Shown: piece by piece, positions 60,983 to 64,000 of the stretch | Layout: the number at the start of each line of letters is the position of its first letter | Numbering within the stretch: the stretch's first letter is position 1 | DNA from: Buxus sempervirens | Lineage: Eukaryota; Streptophyta; Magnoliopsida; Buxales; Buxaceae | NCBI GenBank assembly: GCA_947561395.2 | Contig: OX387188.1 | Coordinates: 39,799,942 to 39,863,941, forward strand | Reading direction: 5' to 3' | DNA length: 64,000 nt | Notes under the pieces: model-generated | What the model was told of the DNA's origin: nothing | What the model saw: the letters and a program-made list of their open reading frames with translations, nothing else | Database searches by the model: none | Position numbers and translations under genes: made by a program

Positions 60983-62210
60983 TGGGCGGAGCCAGGGGGC
61001 ATAGGGTGGCAATTGCCTCCCTCAATTTTTTTTCTTAAATTTTGTTTATTACAACTTATTAAATATTACTTAAGATGCCCATAAACCTAAAGGATTTTCC
61101 CCCTTTCCCCCACCCACACCAAAAAAAATTGGTCACTTTTTGGCTGTATTTATAAGAACTGTCTATCAAAAATCTCATTTACAGAAAAAGATTAATTTTA
61201 AAAAATAATTGACTTGTAAGGTCCACTTTTGGGGTAAAAAAAAAAAGGTTAAGTGGTGTCATTTTATTGTAGCTACATGAGGTACGAGCATTACCTACTT
61301 GGAACATGAGCGTAGTATACATGGGATACAAGTGCATCCTACGTGGAGTACAAGCACTTCCTACATGAGACATGGGCACATGATATGTTTGTATCTCATG
61401 CATAATGTGCTTGTATCCCAAGTAGGTTGCACTTGTATCTTACATAGTTATAATAAAGGTATATAGTTCAATTTTTTTTCCAAGTGACCCTTTTATGTAA
61501 GGTTGTTTATCGGGTCGGCATAGGCATGGTACGGCCTAGCATGCTTAAAGCGTGCTTGTGCCCGACACAGTCTGTGACAGGCCCAGCACCTATTAGCGGG
61601 CTGTACCGTGCCTAGGGTATTAGGCACTAGGCCCTCCAGGCACGATGGCCTAGCAAGCCGTGAAGCACACGGGCGACACGACACGTTTTATGAATGCCGG
61701 TCCATGGGCTTGCATTAAAAATAATGGGGTTTTTTTACCCTTTTTGAGGTTTTTTTACCTTCTTTTTTACAATTTTGGGGAAAATTGTATCTCAGTATAT
61801 GTAAAAAAATGTGTATGAATAATAAATATATTTTTTTAGAATTTTATGTATTTTTTTCTATTTTTTAATGCATTTATTATATGGCCTTTGGGTGGTCTAG
61901 TAGCCCTTGTGCCACGGGCTAGGCCGTGCTTGGTTTATAGGGTTACAAGCCAAGCACAACACTCTCAGGTGGGTGGTGCAATGCCCAACTCGCCAGACAC
62001 AGGCTAAACGTGCCCGTGCCAAGCCAGGCCAACCCGATCCTTTAAGCAATCCTATTTTAATGGAAAGAAGTTTCTATTTTTGTATATACCGGCCAAAAGT
62101 GATCTATTTTTTTTTAAAGTAAAATTTCTAAAACATTTCAATGTTAATGTAGTTAAATTTATTCTAACTTATTGTTTGCCTATCCTAAGCTAATTTTCTA
62201 GCTCCGCCAC
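60983..62210. mobile_element. Element with GGCGGAGC inverted ends, with a nested element
   Basis: The left end TGGGCGGAGCCAG and right end CTAGCTCCGCCAC are inverted. A flanking duplication is not clear. The interior is non-coding and is split by the element at 61498-62054. Confidence 0.55.
61498..62054. mobile_element. hAT-like MITE nested in the previous element
   Basis: Ends TAAGGTTGTTTATCGGGTCG and the complement of TAGGATTGCTTAAAGGATCG. The flanks CTTTTATG (61490-61497) and TTTTAATG (62055-62062) agree at 6 of 8. Rich in GGCCTAGC and GTGCCCGT words. Confidence 0.55.
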
Positions 62211-63654
62211 CGCATAAAGCTCAAGCTTGTCGAATCATTTGCTCCAGTTGGTTATGTTCATGATTGGGGTGAAAAATGTAAACCATTGAAGTCATGACAA
62301 CTGGGATCTCAAAATCCAAGGACGAAGAGTATGACGGTAGAACCACCCTACCCAGTGTGTTTGGTTGCTTTCTTTTTTTTTTTTGGTAAAAGGTCTGGTT
62401 GCTTTCTTGACATCGAGTCCCCCATATTGAATCATTGATGGATAACACGTACTCTGTTTCCATTACCGGTGATTATTTTATCATTGATAACTTGTTTGGG
62501 TTTTCCATTTTGACTTTCAGGATTTGGAGAAATCAAAGTTGAAAGTGAATTAGCTTGGTAGGTAAGGATCAAGGAAAACAAGTTTTCAAAGAGATAATTT
62601 CTGGCATGGTTTGGTGCCATTTGGTTCTTTTCTCTCTTGGGACCCCACTCTCAAGAACCCCGGCCCTTGAAACTCTTTTGATTTGGATGTGGATTGAGAA
62701 GAGCTCGAGTTGGGTAACTGAATTTACAAGTCCCTTGTGTTTATCTCTCTTTTGGCTTGTAACGTATTTTTAGGAAATCTCAAGTTCTTCCCTCATCTTC
62801 CAAGTCATTTATTGAGCCACAAGTTAATGTGGAGGTAGGAATCCTAAATTAGGGAATTTACATCGAAGTTTGACCCATTTTATGATCTTATTCATCTGAG
62901 CAACTACATCTTTTAAATAATGTTGACCAAGAAAATATAGTTATGAATAGGAAACCTTTCAGACAATTAGTAAAGAAGAATGTGTACCTTAACTTTTTTT
63001 TCTCTGTAATAGAAAAGGGTAAAAGACAAATGCCAATATGAAGCTATCAAACTGGGCAACAGAATATTTTAGTAGTTACATTCTTTTCTTTGAATCAGTT
63101 ACGTATGACTTTTAAGCATAAGGAAATCATGGCAGTAGTTGGTGATGAGAAACTTGAAAGACTGACTGTTACTAAAGAAAATTTCTGACGTCGCCCCTGC
63201 CACCTACCCATTTGAGTTCACATGAAAATGACGTCCTGAATGACCGGCCTCGATGCGTATGTTGAAATGTGTTAAACCAATGGGGCGAAGGAAAGCACGT
63301 TAAGGAAAGAGGGATTTTTCTGAACCGTAAGAAGAAAAATGTGTTGAATCCACGAAGAGTTGGTGGATGGTTGACTATAATCATAATATGAAATTCATGA
63401 ATAATAAATCAAATACTGTGAAAATTACAAAACTAAACACACAATTTGTGATTCTGTGTTCTTCTCAACTCCTATAAGCACAAACCGAAGCAGAAAAGGG
63501 TATCTATAATTCTGTGTTTGCAGTTGAAATTATTCTGTACAATAAAAAGAGAAATCACAAAGCCAAAATCTGTGCTCCTTTGTGAGCAGACTTCAATAGC
63601 CTCCGCTTCAGATCCCCTCCCTATCCTTGAATCAGAACAAGGCAAAAGGAGTCG
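62211..63654. other. Intergenic and 3' flank of the IDA-like gene
   Basis: No recognised gene. Short frames at 62221-62773 and 63172-63384 lack family signals. Confidence 0.6.
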
Positions 63655-63918
63655 TCAAGTATGAGGAACATCGTTGTGTCTCTTGGATGGACCAGAAGGT
63701 GGGACTGTCCCTTTAGGGAAGAAGTTGAAAACCAGGCGGCCTTGGGATCGAAAACCCTTTTCCGTTCTTCGTGGGTGAAGCACCGAGCGATCCGAGTCCC
63801 TTAAAACCCCACCGACAAAGGTTGCCCCACCTGGCCTTGTAGCAGTACAGGATCCATTGAGGAGGAGGAGGAGAAAGATCAAGCAACAGGAAACATGAAG
63901 AAAGGAAGACGAACCCAT
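63655..63918 (-). CDS. IDL: IDA-like secreted peptide precursor
   Basis: Precursor of an INFLORESCENCE DEFICIENT IN ABSCISSION-type signal, perceived in the apoplast by HAESA-family receptor kinases and controlling cell separation; other IDL members act in stress and root development. It has 87 residues in one exon, normal for the family. A signal peptide (about 1-26) is shown by LIFLLLLLNGSCTA. A variable, basic middle follows. The C-terminal EPIP-type motif FNFFPKGTVPPSGPSKRHN (64-82) includes the PPSGPSKRHN core with the receptor-contacting SKRHN end, followed by DVPHT. The usual Ala before PSKRHN is Gly here. A TATA box is present upstream. Confidence 0.92.
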   Translation of the reverse strand: MGSSSFLHVSCCLIFLLLLLNGSCTATRPGGATFVGGVLRDSDRSVLHPRRTEKGFRSQGRLVFNFFPKGTVPPSGPSKRHNDVPHT

Positions 63919-63968
63919 ATGAGAAGAAGATTAATAAAATTTGGGAGCTTTGAATTGAAGACTTTGTA

Positions 63969-63978
63969 TATTTATATA
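63969..63978 (-). promoter_or_regulatory. TATA box of the IDA-like gene
   Basis: The minus strand reads TATATAAATA 51 nt upstream of the ATG at 63918, giving a leader of roughly 20 nt. The rest of the promoter is off the right edge. Confidence 0.6.
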
Positions 63979-64000
63979 TGCGTGCATGGGGAAGAAAGAA

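Noticed and set aside
1-64000. CRISPR array, tRNA or rRNA genes, bacterial operons, integrated virus
   Set aside because: No regularly spaced identical repeats, no cloverleaf with an intact T-arm, no rRNA signature and no capsid-type coding sequence was seen by eye. A tRNAscan or Infernal run was not possible.

Overview
This is a nuclear window from a flowering plant, most likely a woody eudicot or another angiosperm with a repeat-rich genome. The signs are spliced genes with conserved plant proteins, long AT-rich introns, and L1-type LINE, TRIM, Helitron, hAT and Mutator-type elements. The species cannot be named from sequence alone. Nothing bacterial, viral or organellar was seen.

Layout from left to right: (1) 474-4710, minus: a PHO1-family phosphate exporter (SPX plus EXS), 12 exons, with the last ~100 residues beyond the left edge. 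(2) 4.8-14.3 kb: gene-poor DNA with two copies of one foldback MITE, two short Helitrons, another foldback repeat and a 2.5 kb Helitron carrying exon-like fragments. The large Helitron ends 385 bp before the next gene. (3) 14340-22485, plus: isoprenylcysteine methylesterase (ICME), 11 exons. (4) 23.3-33.0 kb: an L1-type LINE with its target duplication, broken by five later insertions (Mutator-type MITE, TRIM, solo LTR, hAT MITE, LTR-like block). (5) 33739-34030, minus: a 62-residue Lys/Ala/Pro-rich protein. (6) 34.6-36 kb: MITE and hAT copies. (7) 36628-44014, plus: the DR1/NC2-beta histone-fold repressor. Its 5.9 kb third intron holds a hAT element that itself holds a MITE. (8) 45490-46878, minus, convergent with DR1: a LOG cytokinin-activating enzyme with a decayed copy of its own exon 5 in intron 4. 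(9) 47-53 kb: MITEs, a mini-Helitron and featureless DNA. (10) 53236-54012, plus: a MIZ1-type (DUF617) protein in one exon. (11) 54-63.6 kb: a Helitron with a captured exon, a decayed LINE and nested hAT-like elements. (12) 63655-63918, minus: an IDA-like secreted signalling peptide.

The genes do not form a pathway. They are separate plant loci for phosphate export, prenyl-protein demethylation, transcriptional repression, cytokinin activation, MIZ1-type signalling and abscission-type peptide signalling. I found no convincing new biological system. The most informative structures are the nested insertions with readable target duplications, the short Helitron family with a gene-capturing member, and three exon-scale oddities: a GC-AG intron in PHO1, a duplicated splice donor in ICME and a relic exon in LOG. 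All exon joins are my own reading from splice sites, frame and family similarity. No alignment was run.
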